In this document: positions 61,838-64,000 of the stretch, piece by piece
Position numbering within the stretch: the first letter of the stretch is position 1
Layout of the letters: the number at the start of each line of letters is the position of its first letter
Source of the DNA: Pseudomonas marginalis
Lineage (GTDB): Bacteria; Pseudomonadota; Gammaproteobacteria; Pseudomonadales; Pseudomonadaceae
Reading direction: 5' to 3'
DNA length: 64,000 nucleotides
Assembly: GCF_024169655.1 (NCBI RefSeq)
Contig: NZ_JALJWV010000001.1
Location: 5,128,001 to 5,192,000 of the forward strand
The notes under the pieces: generated by a model
Database searches by the model: none
Told to the model about the DNA's origin: nothing
What the model saw: the letters and a program-made list of their open reading frames with translations, nothing else
Translations under genes and position numbers: made by a program

Positions 61838-62779
61838 TTACTCCTCTGCCCCAGCAGTTGAATGCGAGCCCGTGTCAGAACCTTCAACCGCAGCCACTTC
61901 TTTCTTCTCGTGCTTGACCGGCTTGCCTGGTTTCATGCCTTCGTACTTGTCGACGATCTTCTGAAACAGGTCCGGCGTGTACGCGGAGTACGAAGCGGCA
62001 GGGTTGTTCTGGCTTGGTTTGGCAAGGGCTTCGTATTCAGCTTGATCAAGCTGTTTAGGTGCGGCCTTGACTTCGGCTACCCAGGCGTCGAATTCTTCCT
62101 GGCTCGTCGAGATCGCTTTGAATTTCATGCCGGTAAAGCCAGCGCCGCTATAGTTGGCGGAGATGCCGTCCATTTCAGCTTTCTGGTTGGCCATCAGGTG
62201 CAGCTTGGTCTGCATGCCGGCCATCGCATAGATCTGGCCACCCAGGCCTGGAATGAAGAACGAGTTCATCACAGTGTCGGAGGTGATCTTGAAGTTAACC
62301 GGGGTATGTTCCGGGAACACGATCTTGTTGACGGTGGCGATACCCAGGTCCGGGTAGATGAACAGCCACTTCCAATCCAGCGCGACCACTTCGATATTGA
62401 TCGGCTTGGCGTCGGATTCCAGCGGACGGTACGGGTCCAGTGCGTGGGTGGACTTGTAGGTCACATAACCCAGGGCAATGATGATGAGGATCGGAACCAG
62501 CCACACCGCGATTTCAATCTTGGTGGAGTGCGACCACTTCGGCGCGTAAGTCGCCTTGGTGTTCGACGCGCGGTATTTCCAGGCGAAGGCGAAGGTCATG
62601 ATGATCACAGGAACCACTACCAGCAACATCAGCAGGGTGGCGGTGATGATCAGGTTGCGTTCATCCAGACCGACCTGTCCTTTGGGGTCGAGCAAGGCCC
62701 ACTTGCAGCCTCCCAGCATTAACATCATGCCAAGCAGCGGCAAAAAGCCTAGTAATCGGGGGTACCTGTTTTTACTCAT
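61838..62779 (-). CDS. cyoA: cytochrome bo3 ubiquinol oxidase subunit II, CyoA
   Basis: 313 residues from the ATG at 62779 (MSKNRYPRLLGFLPLLGMML), with GAGG 7 nt upstream. Lipoprotein signal with LMLGGCKW, two membrane helices, then the cupredoxin-like domain LDWKWLFIYPDLGIATVNKI without Cu-A ligands, as expected for a quinol oxidase. First gene of cyoABCDE. Confidence 0.95.
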   Translation of the reverse strand: MSKNRYPRLLGFLPLLGMMLMLGGCKWALLDPKGQVGLDERNLIITATLLMLLVVVPVIIMTFAFAWKYRASNTKATYAPKWSHSTKIEIAVWLVPILIIIALGYVTYKSTHALDPYRPLESDAKPINIEVVALDWKWLFIYPDLGIATVNKIVFPEHTPVNFKITSDTVMNSFFIPGLGGQIYAMAGMQTKLHLMANQKAEMDGISANYSGAGFTGMKFKAISTSQEEFDAWVAEVKAAPKQLDQAEYEALAKPSQNNPAASYSAYTPDLFQKIVDKYEGMKPGKPVKHEKKEVAAVEGSDTGSHSTAGAEE

Positions 62780-63569
62780 CTCACGACCTCTAAAGCAGCT
62801 TGCGCAATGCAGTTGGGTTTTGATCGCCAACACTTCACCCTGCCAAGGGTTGGCATTTCTCTTCGATTGAATAAGAGCCTGCCCGAGCGCCCTGATTGGA
62901 CGGTTAACGGACCTGCGGTGAGTTCTTATTCGATTTCGTGGTTAAAGGCCTTGTTACAGACCAATTCCATTTGGTGCGGATAGTTGAAAGGCTGCCGGAA
63001 CCTGGGGTCGCACAGAGCCATCCATCTGCCCCTCGACCGCTCCAATGCTCAAAGATTGAACAGCACCGGACATTCAGTGCGGGCGATTGTAGTTAGCTAG
63101 CGATGTATAAACCATGTCTTATAAAGAAATAATTTTTATCGTTTACAGCAATAATCCTTCACCTATTTTGCAAAAGTTCGCGATCTTATCGCGTTGGATT
63201 CTCAACAAAAACCACAAAAAATGCCGTGTTATAGGGCAAACTGCCACACCCCTTACCCCCTGTAAGGGCCTGAAAAACCGATCCAAGCCCCCATAAAACA
63301 AGGCATTAACAGATCACCGAAAGCCTCGAACGGCGCGCCATTCGCGGTGTCGCTCAAACGATGAACTGACAGCACACATTGACGACGCGGGGCAAATTCA
63401 AGCGGCGGTTCAGCGGCTCAGAAACGTCCTGCGACTGCGTCTGTGTGACAACATGTCGCACACTGCACACCGCCAAAATTGTCCCGCGTCACTGTCCCTT
63501 CATTAATCCCTACAAACAAAAACGCCCCGGCTTTCCCTTGAGAAGGACCGGGGCGTTTCAGTGAACGAC
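62780..63569. promoter_or_regulatory. long upstream region of cyo, without genes
   Basis: About 790 bp between cyoA and dsbB. Two imperfect inverted copies of CGATTGAATAAGA occur at 62864-62876 and 62924-62936 and may bind a regulator of cyo. A perfect small hairpin CCCTTAC-N5-GTAAGGG is at 63250-63268. A 60-codon ORF at 63114 in AT-rich sequence has no ribosome site and is not accepted. Confidence 0.45.
63517..63558 (-). terminator. rho-independent terminator of dsbB
   Basis: On the minus strand AACGCCCCGG, 17-nt loop, CCGGGGCGTT, then a T run. It stands about 12 nt after the dsbB stop. Confidence 0.85.
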
Positions 63570-64000
63570 TCAGGCTTTGCGTTGGCGATTACGATAGATA
63601 CCCAGGGGCACCAGGATCACCGTCAGCACAAACGCCACCAGCGCCCATTGCGCCAGTGACAGGCCGAGCACCGGCGGGTACGGCGTGCTGCAGAAGCCAT
63701 CGACCTGGAAGACCAGTGGAAACACCTTCGCCAGGGGCAGGCCGTCAACGATCGGTTGCAGCACATCCACGCCGCAACTGACCTCGGGGAAGAACTGGGT
63801 GTACACATGGTGGCCGGCAGCGGCCACGCCGCCCAGGGCACTGAGGACCACCAAGCCTTCAAACAGCGTGATCGCGCCTTTGCTGCGCATGGCTGCACCG
63901 ATAAACGCAAAGACCGCAATCAACAGCAAGGCGTAGCGTTGCAGGATACACAGCGGGCACGGCGCCTCGCCCAACACCACCTGCATGTACAGCGCACCGC
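63570..64000 (-). CDS. dsbB: disulfide bond formation protein B (partial, N-terminus beyond window)
   Basis: The frame is open to the window end. It contains the DsbB redox pair PCPLCILQRYALLL, a second pair in EVSCGVDVLQP and DGFCSTPYPP, and at least three membrane helices. DsbB reoxidises periplasmic DsbA with quinone. The start codon lies outside; the internal ATG near 63986 is not the start since coding text (GALYMQVVLGE) continues upstream. Confidence 0.93.
   Translation of the reverse strand, partial: GALYMQVVLGEAPCPLCILQRYALLLIAVFAFIGAAMRSKGAITLFEGLVVLSALGGVAAAGHHVYTQFFPEVSCGVDVLQPIVDGLPLAKVFPLVFQVDGFCSTPYPPVLGLSLAQWALVAFVLTVILVPLGIYRNRQRKA

Noticed and set aside
63114..63296. A 60-codon ORF upstream of cyo
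   Set aside because: No ribosome site, AT-rich intergenic composition and no recognisable features.

Overview
The window is a piece of a Pseudomonas chromosome, most likely of the P. fluorescens group. The basis is the protein repertoire (cyoABCDE, a DsbB-type protein, a MocR regulator, a Tae4-type effector), the GC-rich codon use, and typical P. fluorescens REP/REPIN palindromes with the core GGGAGGGGGCTTGCCCCC. No rRNA, tRNA, CRISPR array, insertion sequence or phage was seen.

Region 1 (1-4.1 kb) holds the 5' part of a MocR-type regulator, divergent from a three-gene operon: a clavaminate-synthase-like 2-oxoglutarate dioxygenase, a TauE/SafE exporter and a YdfG-like 3-hydroxy acid dehydrogenase. 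A LysR-family relic follows. Region 2 (4.1-6.2 kb) is poorer in GC and carries a 2OG-Fe(II) oxygenase, a family 2 glycosyltransferase and the remains of a decayed gene.

Region 3 (6.2-48.2 kb) is the core of the window: an almost complete, self-contained flagellar gene cluster. It contains flgNMA and flgBCDEFGHIJKL; fliRQPONMLKJIHGF; fliE, fliD, fliS and fliT; flhDC; motAB; flhBAF; an orphan gene and fliA; a giant TPR/O-GlcNAc-transferase-like/methyltransferase fusion; fliC; and a second motAB-like pair. The master regulator is enteric-type FlhDC, and no FleQ, FleSR, FlhG/FleN or chemotaxis genes are present. This matches the second, FlhDC-dependent flagellar system known from P. fluorescens F113 rather than the usual FleQ-controlled polar flagellum. 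Five sigma-28 promoters (flgM, flgK, fliD, motA, fliC) share one layout, a -35 tetranucleotide, 16 nt, then GCCGAT, and give a coherent late regulon under FliA and FlgM. A REPIN separates flgL from fliR, and a tandem array of four REPINs lies between flhC and motA.

Region 4 (48.2-57.9 kb) is mixed: an orphan small protein, a LysE-type exporter, a tae4 effector gene broken by a nonsense codon and coupled to a small membrane protein, a cytochrome c, a receiver-only response regulator, a 64-residue orphan, a PhoD-like phosphatase, a PAS-GGDEF diguanylate cyclase, a class III aminotransferase and a conserved hypothetical protein. Region 5 (57.9-64 kb) is the cyoABCDE operon (cytochrome bo3 oxidase and heme O synthase) and the 3' part of a dsbB gene cut by the window end.

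How it works together: FlhDC would switch on basal body and export genes. FliA, held by FlgM until the hook is complete, then turns on hook-associated proteins, cap, flagellin and the first stator pair. The fusion enzyme behind fliC probably glycosylates flagellin. Two stator pairs could serve the same motor.
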